Assembly (NCBI RefSeq): GCF_030525615.1
Contig: NZ_JAUNEJ010000004.1
Coordinates: forward strand, 140,245 to 204,244
Reading direction: 5' to 3'
Length of the DNA stretch: 64,000 nucleotides
DNA from: Cutibacterium sp.
Lineage (GTDB): Bacteria > Actinomycetota > Actinomycetes > Propionibacteriales > Propionibacteriaceae
Positions 18,557 through 27,333 of this stretch are shown here, piece by piece (the stretch's first letter is position 1; each line of letters opens with the position of its first letter). The position numbers and the translations under genes were made by a program. The notes below the pieces were generated by a model that was not told where the DNA came from, did not search any database, and saw only the letters and a program-made list of their open reading frames with translations.

Positions 18557-19671
18557 TCGCGGTGTTCCAGTAACCAATCGAGGCACGCCGTCAATGCTTC
18601 GATGTCTTGCGGCTCGATCGAGCTGAAGGTGGCAACCCGAATCTGATTGCGGCCCAGCTTGCGATAGGGCTCGATGTCGAGGATTCCGTTGGCGCGGGCA
18701 CGGGCGCATAGCTGGGCAGCGTCAACCGACTCGTCGATGTCAATCGTCACGACTACCGGACTGCGCAGTGCCGGATCGGTGACGAATGGGGTTGTTAGCG
18801 GGTTGTCTTCAGCCCAGCGGTAGAGGATGCCTGATGTCGACGCGGTGCGCGACGCGGCCCAGGCCATGCCCCCCTTGTCCAGCAGCCAGCGGCACTGCGC
18901 CTCTAACATCACCAAGGTGGCCAGTGCGGGAGTGTTGAGAGTCTGATCGGCTCTGGAATTCTTGACCGCAACGCTGAGATCGAGCATTTGTGGCACCCAC
19001 CGAGGCGAAGCAGTCAATCGTTGTGCGCGTTCAATCGCCGCCGGTGACAAAATCGCAAGCCATAATCCGCCGTCTGAGGAGAAGTTTTTCTGAGGTGAGA
19101 AGTAGTAGGCGTCGGTCTGTGCCACGTCTGCGGTGGCTCCTCCGGCAGCCGATGTGGCGTCGACAAGGACCAGAGAATCCTCGGCAATGCCAGCCGGCCG
19201 GCGAACCGGGGCAACGACTCCAGTGGAGGTTTCGTTGTGAGCCCACGCATATGCGTCGACCTCTCCGACCGCTTGCGGCAAGGCAAGTTCGCCGGGTGGT
19301 GCCTGGAAAACTGCGGGGTCAGCGAGGAAGGGGGCTTTCTGCAGGGCCGAGGAGAATTTCTTCGTGAACTCGCCATAAACCCCTGTCGCGGCGCGTTTTT
19401 CTACCAGACAGACCGTCGCCATATCCCAGAAGAGGGTGGCTCCGCCGTTGCCAAGTGCAACCTCATATCCGCCTGGAAGGTCGTAGAGAGCAGCGAGTTC
19501 CTCGCGGATTGCGGCGACGACATGACGAACAGGCGGTTGCCGATGGGAGGTGCCCATCACTGAACTTGGTTCAGACAGACTGGCTACCACCTCCCGCCGG
19601 ATTCTCGACGGACCACAACCGAAACGGGGGTCGGAGGGCAAGAGGTCACTGGGAATCCTTGGCTCAGCCAT
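18553..19671 (-). CDS. serC: Phosphoserine aminotransferase
   Basis: A 372-residue PLP enzyme of the actinobacterial SerC type. It converts 3-phosphohydroxypyruvate and glutamate to phosphoserine in serine synthesis, and also acts in pyridoxal phosphate synthesis in some organisms. Features: DPRFGCGPSRIRREV at the N-terminus, LGNGGATLFWDMA, AHNETSTGVVAPVRRP, LVDATSAAGG, and the PLP lysine Lys195 in YFSPQKNFSSDGG. It is divergent from nagA with 96 bases between their starts. Confidence 0.95.
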   Translation of the reverse strand: MAEPRIPSDLLPSDPRFGCGPSRIRREVVASLSEPSSVMGTSHRQPPVRHVVAAIREELAALYDLPGGYEVALGNGGATLFWDMATVCLVEKRAATGVYGEFTKKFSSALQKAPFLADPAVFQAPPGELALPQAVGEVDAYAWAHNETSTGVVAPVRRPAGIAEDSLVLVDATSAAGGATADVAQTDAYYFSPQKNFSSDGGLWLAILSPAAIERAQRLTASPRWVPQMLDLSVAVKNSRADQTLNTPALATLVMLEAQCRWLLDKGGMAWAASRTASTSGILYRWAEDNPLTTPFVTDPALRSPVVVTIDIDESVDAAQLCARARANGILDIEPYRKLGRNQIRVATFSSIEPQDIEALTACLDWLLEHRD

Positions 19672-19699
19672 GGTCTGATCCTCGCAGATCTTGGTTCAT

Positions 19700-19716
19700 G
19701 TGAAACTCGAGTTCAC
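19700..19716. promoter_or_regulatory. Imperfect palindrome between serC and nagA
   Basis: GTGAAACTCGAGTTCAC has five-base arms GTGAA and TTCAC around ACTCGAG. It lies in the divergent gap, 52 bases before the nagA start. The size and position would suit a dimeric repressor of amino-sugar genes, but it does not match the DasR/NagR-type consensus that I know, so regulator identity is open. Confidence 0.35.
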
Positions 19717-19767
19717 GCTGTGACCATGTGGCAGTATGTGGGAAAGCCCGCTGCCAAGGAGGCACCG

Positions 19768-20898
19768 ATGATTAGCCATATTGCTTCGCACCACGTCGTC
19801 GCCCGTGACGGAAGTGATTCATCGGCAACGATCACTGTCGAGGCCGGACGTATCACCAAGGTCAGCGAGGGCATTGATCCGCACGCCGAACTTGTCGATG
19901 AGTGGATTTTGCCTGGGTACGTCGACACCCACTGCCATGGTGGAGCCGGTGCCGATTTCACCGATCCAGACCACGATGCCGCATTGCGAGCTGTCGCCTA
20001 CCACCGCAGCCAGGGCACGACGACTCTCTTCGCCTCCACAGTGACTGCTGCCGTTGATGACGTCGTGGAACAGATCGGACGGCTCCGTCAACTCTTCGAC
20101 GAGGACGAGATTGCCGGTATTCACTTGGAAGGGCCTTTCCTCGCCGAGTCGCGCAAGGGAGCCCACGCCGTCGAGTTGCTGTGTGATCCGGACCCGGTGT
20201 CGGTGGACAGGCTCATCAAGGCAGGCGGCTCAGCTCTCAAGATGGTGACGATTGCTCCGGAGCGCAAGCACGGGTTGGAAGCTGTGGCCACTTTCAGCAA
20301 GGCGGGGGTCCATGCGGCGGTAGGCCACACCGAGTGCGACAACGCCACTGCCAGCGCTGCGGTCGACGCTGGATCTGACGTCATAACGCACCTGTTCAAT
20401 GCCATGCCGTCCATCCATCACCGTAAGCCGGGGCCGGTTCCACCTATGCTGACTGACCCTCGTGTGGTTTGCGAACTCATTTGTGACGGTGTGCACCTAG
20501 CACCAGATGTCATCCGGATGGCCATCGCGGCTGCCGGCCCGCAGCGTATCTCCCTGGTTACTGACGCCATGAGCGCCACCGGTCAGCCCGACGGTGACTA
20601 CATTTTGGGCAGCCTGCCGGTGAAGGTCGTCGACGGTCGTGCCCGACTGCTAGCCGAAGACGGTTCGCTGGGGGCGATTGCAGGGTCCACCCTGACGATG
20701 GGCCGTGCGGTCGAGTTCGTCACGTCTGTTGTGGGGGTGCCGCTGGGGCAGGCGGCCGTTATGGCAGCCACAACACCGGCCAAGGTCCACGGGTTGAGCG
20801 AGGTCGGCGTCTTGGAAGAGGGGCATTGGGCCGATATGTGCCTCACCGACGAGAAGGGCCATCTGGTTCGTGTTATCCGCCACGGCGAGTCCGTCTGA
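19768..20898 (+). CDS. nagA: N-acetylglucosamine-6-phosphate deacetylase
   Basis: A 376-residue amidohydrolase giving glucosamine-6-P and acetate from GlcNAc-6-P. The metal-site motif HCHGG is seen in PGYVDTHCHGGAGADF, with HLEGPFL, VGHTECD, ITHLFNAMPSIHHR and LVTDAMSATG. AAGGAGG at 19756-19762 fixes the start at ATG 19768; the longer frame from 19720 has no site. Together with nagB (12821) it turns GlcNAc into fructose-6-P; both are single genes in this window. Confidence 0.96.
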   Translation: MISHIASHHVVARDGSDSSATITVEAGRITKVSEGIDPHAELVDEWILPGYVDTHCHGGAGADFTDPDHDAALRAVAYHRSQGTTTLFASTVTAAVDDVVEQIGRLRQLFDEDEIAGIHLEGPFLAESRKGAHAVELLCDPDPVSVDRLIKAGGSALKMVTIAPERKHGLEAVATFSKAGVHAAVGHTECDNATASAAVDAGSDVITHLFNAMPSIHHRKPGPVPPMLTDPRVVCELICDGVHLAPDVIRMAIAAAGPQRISLVTDAMSATGQPDGDYILGSLPVKVVDGRARLLAEDGSLGAIAGSTLTMGRAVEFVTSVVGVPLGQAAVMAATTPAKVHGLSEVGVLEEGHWADMCLTDEKGHLVRVIRHGESV

Positions 20899-21038
20899 GG
20901 CGTATTTGAGCATAAACTTCCTGACAGGGGTCGCTCGGGCGTGAGTAACGACGCCCCTACGGTTTTGTCAGACAGCCTGTCCGATGGGCAGGTGGCCAGT
21001 GTCGTCCCTTGGCTATGAGGGCGAGGAAGAGGTGCATC

Positions 21039-21737
21039 GTGAGCAGCGAGCTCGTCGATACGACGGAGATGTATCTGAGGACTCTCTACGAGCTACTCGA
21101 GGAGGGTGTTGAACTACGCCGGGCGCGTATCGTCGAGCGGTTGCACCAGTCGGGTCCTACCGTCTCTCAGACGGTGGCTCGTATGGAGCGTGACGGTCTC
21201 GTGGTCGTCGAGTCTGACCGCTCGATTTCGTTGACCCAGGAAGGCCACGATATAGCCGAGACGGTGATGCGCAAGCACCGCCTGGCTGAGTGTTTGCTGA
21301 CTGAGGTCATCGGCCTTCGTCCTGACTTGGTTCACGATGAGGCCTGTCGCTGGGAGCACGTCATCTCCGGTGAGGTCGAGAAGCGTCTCACTGAGATTCT
21401 CGACAGCCCCGATACCTCCCCGTACGGCTGCCCTCTTCCCCCTGAGCAGATCGGTCGTCGTCCAGATGATTCTGCTCGTTTCCGGGACGATTCCAAGCCC
21501 CTTGACGAGATCATCGCTGAGACTGGTTGCCCAGTCAGCGTGACCGTCACCCGGTTGTCGGAGTTCTTTCAGGCCACCGACGGCAACCTCGCTGACGTCT
21601 ACGCCGCTGGTTTGCTGCCGGGTAAGAACATCGAGGTCGAGGACGACGCTGACGGCATTCGGTTGACGGGTAAGGACGGTTCGGTCGTCGTCGATCCGGA
21701 GATTCTTTCCGGCCTGTTCGTCGTTCAGAACGCGTGA
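21039..21737 (+). CDS. ideR: Iron-dependent repressor, DtxR/IdeR type
   Basis: A 232-residue metalloregulator. The N-terminal winged helix (residues 5-65) reads VDTTEMYLRTLYELLEEG and GPTVSQTVARMERDGL. Metal ligands match DtxR with an offset of one: Met11, Cys103, Glu106, His107 (ACRWEH) for the primary site and His80, Glu84, His99 for the ancillary site. Residues about 155-230 are the SH3-like third domain. GAGGAAGAGG precedes GTG 21039. It should repress iron-uptake genes when iron is plentiful, and the box at 84-102 in this window is a likely target. Its stop overlaps the next start (GTGA). Confidence 0.92.
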   Translation: MSSELVDTTEMYLRTLYELLEEGVELRRARIVERLHQSGPTVSQTVARMERDGLVVVESDRSISLTQEGHDIAETVMRKHRLAECLLTEVIGLRPDLVHDEACRWEHVISGEVEKRLTEILDSPDTSPYGCPLPPEQIGRRPDDSARFRDDSKPLDEIIAETGCPVSVTVTRLSEFFQATDGNLADVYAAGLLPGKNIEVEDDADGIRLTGKDGSVVVDPEILSGLFVVQNA

Positions 21738-22837
21738 GTCGTGGTGACAATGCCGCGATGACTGTGTCCCAAACCTTGAGGCCCAGTCAACTCCCAGATA
21801 TGAACCAGATCGCCACGCTTTGCGAGGCAGGCTGGTATGACACCGCTGATTCCATGTTGCGGATGGTGCGCGCGTCGGAGTCCGACAATCCCCACGTGGT
21901 GCAGGCTGCTGCCGTGACCGCTGTTGCTCGCAGGGTGCTCGCCCTGGACGCCGAGGATTTCGAAGAGATCGGCAAGGTTTTGCCAGCTGACCTGCGCATA
22001 CGACTCACCGACGCAGGGTTTCCGCACCATCCGCGAGCAGCGAAGAGAGGAGCACTGGGAGACCTAGTTCCCCTTTACGAGCTTTTGCTCGAAGTTCTCG
22101 ACATTCGAATGCACCGTGAAGAGCCTCAGCAGGTCGTCGTGACTTGTCACATCTTGGCGGAGTATCTGGGGCAACTGGCTTGGCAAACGGTACTGGGAGA
22201 CGGCGGAGATCCTCTCACTCTGCCCAGCAAGGTCGGCGAAAAGTGGGGAGGTGACGGCCAGGATTGTGCTCACACCTCCGCGATGAATGCGACGGCGCGC
22301 CGCAGTCTCCACGCTGCCCAGGGTGACGAGGAGGGCTACACCTCCTACTTGGACAAATTCCATTCCAGACTGGGCGAGGCCCTTGGGGTGTGCGCCATGA
22401 ACCACGCCACCATCGATGTCGGGGAACGTCCCGACGTCGGTATTACCTGCCCACATCCGTGCCAGTGGGCGCTATTCGGCACACGGGAGGAACGCCGGTC
22501 CTTGGACGCTCGGGTGCGTCTGGCCCGCATATTCCAAGAATCTGGGCTGGTGGCCCTACGGCACCACGCCCCGGTAGGTCATTTCTTCGGGGTGCCATCA
22601 GGCAGTGAGATCGGCAATAGCTGGGTGGCCACTTGGAACAAGCTCAATGAGCAGTGGGCAGACGGCTCCAATCCAATGCTGGACCCCTCGGCCCCGGGAT
22701 ACGACGTCGATGTGTCCAATGAGGCGCTGCCCGGCCTGTCTCGTCTGGTGTCGGTCATTGCTGCCAGGCCCATCCATGCCGGCCATCTGCTGCGTGATGT
22801 GGGCGCTGCGGCGATTGCCGAAATGAGGGCCGCGTGA
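21734..22837 (+). CDS. Uncharacterised protein coupled to ideR
   Basis: About 367 residues from a GTG that overlaps the ideR stop; an ATG at 21758 is another possible start. It has no signal peptide or clear membrane segment. The first 140 residues look helical with repeat-like character (LCEAGWYDTADSMLRMV, VLALDAEDFEEIGKVL). The second half has several His and Cys (GQDCAHTSAM, GVCAMNHATI, ITCPHPCQWALF, LRHHAPVGHFFGV) that could bind a metal. I recognise no family. Tight coupling to an iron regulator suggests the two are made together, but nothing more. Confidence 0.6.
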   Translation: MSRGDNAAMTVSQTLRPSQLPDMNQIATLCEAGWYDTADSMLRMVRASESDNPHVVQAAAVTAVARRVLALDAEDFEEIGKVLPADLRIRLTDAGFPHHPRAAKRGALGDLVPLYELLLEVLDIRMHREEPQQVVVTCHILAEYLGQLAWQTVLGDGGDPLTLPSKVGEKWGGDGQDCAHTSAMNATARRSLHAAQGDEEGYTSYLDKFHSRLGEALGVCAMNHATIDVGERPDVGITCPHPCQWALFGTREERRSLDARVRLARIFQESGLVALRHHAPVGHFFGVPSGSEIGNSWVATWNKLNEQWADGSNPMLDPSAPGYDVDVSNEALPGLSRLVSVIAARPIHAGHLLRDVGAAAIAEMRAA

Positions 22838-22972
22838 CGCTGCGCTCGGTGTGACGATCAGGTCAACGCGGAGGGGATGGAATACGCTAGGTACCGGTGC
22901 TGTTGCACCTGTGAGCCGGGGCGCCACGGCGTTACGGTCAACCGAACCCAAGCAATTACCGGGAGGTACAGC

Positions 22973-23338
22973 GTGGCTACCGTCGCATTGACCAAGGACA
23001 ACTTCTCCTCGACCATCGATTCCCATGATGTCGTCCTCATCGACTTCTGGGCGTCGTGGTGCGGACCGTGCCAGCGTTTCTCGCCCATCTACGAGGACGC
23101 CAGCGAACGGCACACTGATGTGACCTTCGCCAAGGTTGACACCGAGGACCAGCAGGAGCTGTCCGCTGGACTGGAGATCACCTCCATTCCGACGATCATG
23201 GCTTTCCGGGCCGGTTACCTCGTCTTCCGTCAGTCTGGCCTACTCCAGGGCCGCCAGCTCGATGAACTCATTGAGAAGGTCAAGGGCATAGACGTCGAGG
23301 ATCTCAAGAAGCAGGCTGAGGCTCAGAAGCAGAGCTGA
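22973..23338 (+). CDS. Thioredoxin
   Basis: A 121-residue cytosolic thioredoxin. The redox motif WCGPC (Cys30, Cys33) sits in VLIDFWASWCGPC, followed by the cis-Pro region SIPTIMAF. A C-terminal extension of about 15 residues ends KKQAEAQKQS. GGGAGG at 22961-22966 sets the start at GTG 22973; the upstream frame is not coding-like. A strong terminator follows. It may reduce disulfides in enzymes such as ribonucleotide reductase; the exact role among thioredoxins cannot be told. Confidence 0.93.
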   Translation: MATVALTKDNFSSTIDSHDVVLIDFWASWCGPCQRFSPIYEDASERHTDVTFAKVDTEDQQELSAGLEITSIPTIMAFRAGYLVFRQSGLLQGRQLDELIEKVKGIDVEDLKKQAEAQKQS

Positions 23339-23371
23339 AACTTTCCCATTCCCGCCAAGATGTGCGGGTCC

Positions 23372-23415
23372 GGGGCCGACAGCAGGGTGATAACGTCCTG
23401 CCGTCGGCCCCTTTT
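23372..23415 (+). terminator. Rho-independent terminator of thioredoxin gene
   Basis: GGGGCCGACAGCAGG (23372-23386) pairs with CCTGCCGTCGGCCCC (23397-23411) with one A-C mismatch, loop of ten bases, followed by TTTT. Confidence 0.92.
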
Positions 23416-23494
23416 ACGTCATATGTGATTGAGGGGGTCCTAGCGCCGAGCGCAGTGGCGCGTCGGTGTGACATCCCATTCATAGGAGTTGTCC

Positions 23495-25111
23495 GTGACA
23501 TCGAGAATTGAGGTTGCCGAACTCGTCGAAAAGACCCGACCGGCCGGCCCGAAACGCCGCATTGGTGTGGTGGCGGCGGTCGCCACTCTGGGTTCCCTGC
23601 TTTTCGGCTACGACACCGGAGTCATTTCTGGCGCACTTCCGTTTATGTACTTGCCACATGGTGCTGGCGGTCTGGCCCTGACGGTCGGCCATGAAGGTGC
23701 TATCGGAGGGACGCTGACTCTGGGCGCGGCCTTCGGCGGACTCATAGGGGGCATGATGAGCGACCGGTGGGGGCGTCGTCATAACCTCCTGACCCTCGCT
23801 GTGCTGTTTATCGTGGGTGCCCTTGGTACAGCTGCCGCCCCCAGCGTATGGGTGATGTACCCCTTCCGGGTGGTGCTCGGATTTGCGGTGGGTGCGGCCT
23901 CAGCAACGGTGCCGGTCTATCTGTCAGAGACCTCCCCGAAACGGGTGCGCGGTCGTATCGTCGCTCTGGACCAGTTCATGATCGTGTTTGGTCAGCTGCT
24001 GGCCTTCTCCGTCAACGCTGCCATTTCTGCCGCACACGGTGGCCCAAGCCTCACGGTGACGGCAGACCCGTCAGGGCGACTGACTCCCGGAACCTATCCC
24101 TGGGACAAGCTGCAGGCGATGACGACTTCCCACGGCGGAACGATGACCGACGAGGCATTCCACACCTTCCTCACCCAGCTGTCGGTGTCTTCGGGATCTG
24201 GCGGAGCTTGGCGTTGGATGCTTGTGGTGTGTACTTTGCCGGCCATCGCCTTGTGGATCGGCATGAGGAAGATGCCGGAGTCCGCTCGCTGGCACCTCAG
24301 TCACGGCCAGCTCCGGGAGGCGATTGCCTGCCTCAAGCAGGTTCGTCAGGAGGGAGTTGACGAATCCCTGGTTGACGAAGTTACCGAGATGGTTGAACTC
24401 AACGGCGAGGGCGGCAGACTGACCCATCGTCAACAGTGGGCCGTCGTGATGGAATCTCGCTGGACTCGACGCTTGCTGCTGGTGGGTGTCTTTCTGGCTG
24501 TGGTTAACCAAACTACTGGCGTCAACACCGTCATGTACTACGCGCCGAAGGTGTTGGAGTTCGCTGGTATGAGTACCCAAGCGTCGATCATCGCCCAGGT
24601 GGCCAACGGCGTCATGTCTGTCATCGGTGCCGGTGCTGGTCTGTGGCTGATCGAGCGGTTCAATCGTCGTCACCTGCTGATCTTCGACGTCACCGCTGTC
24701 GGTGTGTGTCTGCTCGGCATTGCCGCCACTTTCGGATTCGCCATTGCTCCCCATGCGGGTGAGGGGGTGCCGAAGTGGGCACCTATCCTCGTACTGGTCC
24801 TGATGAGCGTCTTCATGCTCATCGTGCAGTCCACCAACGGCACAGTGGTGTGGACCATGCTCGGCGAGATGTTCCCAACCCGGATGCGCGGAGCCATGAA
24901 TGGTGCTGCGGTCTTCTGCGGATGGCTGGCCAATGCGACGATCACCTGGACCTTCCCAGCCATGATGGCGGGACTCGGCGGAGCCGGGGCCTACCTCACC
25001 TATGGCATTGCCAACCTCGTCATCGCGCTCATCCTGGTCAAGGTGATGCCGGAGACGAAGGGACGCTCACTGGAAGAGATCGAGGTCGAGATGAAGCAGC
25101 GTTACGCCTGA
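23495..25111 (+). CDS. Sugar porter family MFS transporter with large loop
   Basis: A 538-residue transporter with 12 membrane segments. Sugar-porter signatures: LLFGYDTGVISGAL in helix 1, DRWGRRHNLL, VPVYLSETSPKRVRGR, QTTGVNTVMYY, and the C-terminal PETKGRSLEEIE. An insertion of about 70 residues after helix 5 (roughly residues 170-240, between FSVNAAISAAHG and GGAWRWML) forms an unusually long outward loop. AGGAG at 23484-23488 fixes the start at GTG 23495. The sugar is unknown. A second, shorter porter of the same family lies at 47320. Confidence 0.93.
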   Translation: MTSRIEVAELVEKTRPAGPKRRIGVVAAVATLGSLLFGYDTGVISGALPFMYLPHGAGGLALTVGHEGAIGGTLTLGAAFGGLIGGMMSDRWGRRHNLLTLAVLFIVGALGTAAAPSVWVMYPFRVVLGFAVGAASATVPVYLSETSPKRVRGRIVALDQFMIVFGQLLAFSVNAAISAAHGGPSLTVTADPSGRLTPGTYPWDKLQAMTTSHGGTMTDEAFHTFLTQLSVSSGSGGAWRWMLVVCTLPAIALWIGMRKMPESARWHLSHGQLREAIACLKQVRQEGVDESLVDEVTEMVELNGEGGRLTHRQQWAVVMESRWTRRLLLVGVFLAVVNQTTGVNTVMYYAPKVLEFAGMSTQASIIAQVANGVMSVIGAGAGLWLIERFNRRHLLIFDVTAVGVCLLGIAATFGFAIAPHAGEGVPKWAPILVLVLMSVFMLIVQSTNGTVVWTMLGEMFPTRMRGAMNGAAVFCGWLANATITWTFPAMMAGLGGAGAYLTYGIANLVIALILVKVMPETKGRSLEEIEVEMKQRYA

Positions 25112-25147
25112 GGGCGGCTTCCTCGCCCATGACTCGCTGTCGTCGGT

Positions 25148-25474
25148 GTGCTGTCCGATACTCAGGAGGCCACCATTGATGCCGTCCTTGATTATTACGG
25201 GGGTATGGGTGGGCGTAGGCTCAGCGAGCTTACCCACAGCGAGGCTCCATGGCGCGAAGCCCGAGAAGGGCTTGCAGACGATGACCCCGGAGAGGCTGTC
25301 ATTAGCCGGGACACCATGCGCAACACCTACACGGTGCAGAGCATTCACGGTGTTGGGCCGCGGCGTTTCGGCGGGGTGGGAGAGTACGAATCCCTCGACC
25401 GAGGGGATTTGCTGGACACCGCAGATACCTTGGCTAAACGTTGGGGCCATACCTTGGAGCTGCTCGCGCAGTGA
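25148..25474 (+). pseudogene. Panacea (SocA/DUF4065) antitoxin, N-terminus lost
   Basis: The 108-residue frame carries only the C-terminal half of a Panacea-domain antitoxin: IDAVLDYYGGMGGRRLSELT followed by HSEAPWREAREG and ISRDTMRNTY. Full members are about 150 residues with a conserved N-terminal half ending in a G-P-V-x-P motif, and that is absent. Upstream in frame there is a stop at 25130 just after the sugar porter gene, so no complete start region exists. A Doc-like toxin fragment follows with GTGA overlap, the usual antitoxin-toxin order. I call it a remnant; a short functional antitoxin cannot be excluded. Confidence 0.7.
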
Positions 25475-25614
25475 CCATAAGCCTCACCCTGAGCGACGTT
25501 CAGGGGATCTATCGGCGCAGCATTGCCGCAGGTGAGTTGCGCGACCCATCAGGGTTGGCCCGCGCTGTTGAGTCTCCGTATGTCACAGTTTTCGGTGGCG
25601 ACGCTATCTTGTAG
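25471..25614 (+). pseudogene. Doc/Fic toxin, C-terminus lost
   Basis: A 47-residue frame reading ISLTLSDVQGIYRRSIAAGE, LRDPSGLARAVESPY and FGGDAIL. This matches the N-terminus of Doc-type Fic proteins (pattern L-x3-D-V-x2-I-H-R-x2-I ... LRDPxxLxxAxxxP ... FGG). It stops before the catalytic HxFxxGNKR motif, so no Fic activity is possible. It overlaps the Panacea antitoxin remnant by four bases. Its end lies 22 bases from the 3' end of tRNA-Arg, a place where integrative elements recombine. Too short to be seen by ordinary gene size cut-offs. Confidence 0.65.
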
Positions 25615-25635
25615 CTTTGCCAGAGACTGCTTTTA

Positions 25636-25711
25636 TGGCGGCCCCGATAGGATTCGAACCTACGACACATGGTTTAGGAAACCACTGCTCTATCCCCTGA
25701 GCTACGGGGCC
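25636..25711 (-). tRNA. tRNA-Arg (CCT)
   Basis: On the minus strand the acceptor GGCCCCG pairs with CGGGGCC, the D-arm is AGCTCAGGGGATAGAGC, the anticodon stem GTGGT/ACCAT encloses TTCCTAA (anticodon CCT, codon AGG), the T-arm is CGTAGGTTCGAATCCTATC, discriminator G, and CCA is encoded. 76 bases with CCA. Confidence 0.97.
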
Positions 25712-25938
25712 CTGCCAGCGAAAGGCCACACCAGCCTAGTCCGGTGTGGTGGTCATGGCCAAGCCTGACCTTAGCTGGACCCACTTCGGAGCGGGAAGGC
25801 CGCGTAGCTAAGTCTGGTGGGGATGAGGGTTCCGTCGGGGTCGCAATGACTGGGTTGGAGTAACCGTCCACTCCGTCGTGCCGCTCCAATCCTCCTCGAT
25901 AGACTTGCAACGTCCGTCAACCAGCAAGGGGAGTAAGG

Positions 25939-27333
25939 ATGAGTGAAGAAGGACTTGAAGCCGCACGCCAGAAGATGACCGAGGCAGGTGTCGATCCCGT
26001 CGCCATCGAGGTATTCACCTCCTACTACCACCAGCTCGAGACCGGTGACACCGGACTCATTCGCGAGGACACCATTTCCCCGCTGACAGATCCGCCGATG
26101 CTTGCTGACGTCGAGGTCAGCGAGGCACAGGCCGCCGAAGCCCTTGACAAGACCGTCATTATCAAGCTCAACGGCGGCTTGGGAACCTCGATGGGCCTAG
26201 ACCGCGCGAAATCCCTGCTTGAGGTGCGTGACGGGAAATCCTTCCTCGACATCATCGCCACTCAGGTGCTCTCGGCGCGCAAAGAGTTCGGTGCCCGGCT
26301 GCCGTTGATGTTTATGAACTCCTTCAACACCCGGGAGGACACCCTTAAGGCCCTCGAGAAGTACCCTGACCTGGCCGTCGAGGGATTGGACCTGGACTTT
26401 CTGCAGAATCAGGAACCCAAGCTCGACGCCAGGACCCTAGCCCCGGTGAAGTGGGAAAAGGACCCCTCACTGGAATGGTGCCCGCCGGGCCACGGTGACC
26501 TCTACACCGCCCTGCTGGGTTCCGGTGTGCTCGACAGGCTGCTCGCGGCCGGGTTCAAGTACGCCTCGGTGTCCAATGGCGACAACTTGGGAGCTGTTCC
26601 CGATGGCCGTCTGGCTGGCTGGTTCGCTGCTTCGGGTGCTCCTTACGCTGCCGAGTTGTGCCGTCGCACCATCAATGACAAGAAGGGGGGTCACCTGGCC
26701 ATCCGCAGGTCTGATGGTCAGCTGATTCTGCGCGACACAGCCCAGACTGCCGCTGAGGAGATGGATTACTTCACCGACGAGAACCGCCATCCTTACTTCC
26801 ACACCAACAACCTGTGGTTCGACCTCGAGGCCCTCAAGAAGGTCCTCGACCAGCGTCACGGTGTGATGGGTCTGCAGATCATCCGTAACGAAAAGACCGT
26901 CGACCCGAAGGATTCGTCCTCGACCCCGGTCATTCAGATCGAATCGGCCATGGGCGGCGCAATTGAGGTCTTCGAGGGAGCCACGTGCATTTGTGTGGAT
27001 CGCTCCCGGTTCCTGCCGGTCAAGACGACCAACGAACTGTTGTTGCTTCGCTCCGACGTCTATGACCTCGACGATTCAGCCCACCTGGTCAAGACGACTG
27101 AGAACACCTGTGCGGTGGACCTTGACAAGGAGTTTTACAAGAAAGTCGGAGACTTCACCGATCGCATTCCTCAGCCCCCGTCCCTGCGCAAGGCCACCTC
27201 TTTGACAGTGAAGGGAGACTGGACCTTTGGCTCGAAGGTTGTTGTCGAAGGAGACGCTAGCCTTAGCACCGAGAAGCCCCAGACGATTGCTGACGGCACC
27301 GTGCTCACCGGCGAGATTTCCGGTGAGAAGTGA
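25939..27333 (+). CDS. UTP--glucose-1-phosphate uridylyltransferase (UDPGP family)
   Basis: A 464-residue enzyme of the eukaryotic-like UDPGP family, not the usual bacterial GalU. It makes UDP-glucose from UTP and glucose-1-P. Signatures: VIIKLNGGLGTSMGLDRAKS (nucleotide loop), LPLMFMNSFNT, WCPPGHGDLYTALLGSG, SVSNGDNLGA, NNLWFDLEAL and FLPVKTTNELLLLRSDVY, ending in a left-handed beta-helix tail (TFGSKVVVEGDASL). GGGGAGTAAGG precedes ATG 25939. The next gene overlaps its stop. Confidence 0.94.
   Translation: MSEEGLEAARQKMTEAGVDPVAIEVFTSYYHQLETGDTGLIREDTISPLTDPPMLADVEVSEAQAAEALDKTVIIKLNGGLGTSMGLDRAKSLLEVRDGKSFLDIIATQVLSARKEFGARLPLMFMNSFNTREDTLKALEKYPDLAVEGLDLDFLQNQEPKLDARTLAPVKWEKDPSLEWCPPGHGDLYTALLGSGVLDRLLAAGFKYASVSNGDNLGAVPDGRLAGWFAASGAPYAAELCRRTINDKKGGHLAIRRSDGQLILRDTAQTAAEEMDYFTDENRHPYFHTNNLWFDLEALKKVLDQRHGVMGLQIIRNEKTVDPKDSSSTPVIQIESAMGGAIEVFEGATCICVDRSRFLPVKTTNELLLLRSDVYDLDDSAHLVKTTENTCAVDLDKEFYKKVGDFTDRIPQPPSLRKATSLTVKGDWTFGSKVVVEGDASLSTEKPQTIADGTVLTGEISGEK

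Noticed and set aside
25726..25749. CCACACC/GGTGTGG hairpin beside tRNA-Arg
   Set aside because: Lies on the 5' side of the tRNA gene with no T-tract; too weak to call a terminator or an attachment site.
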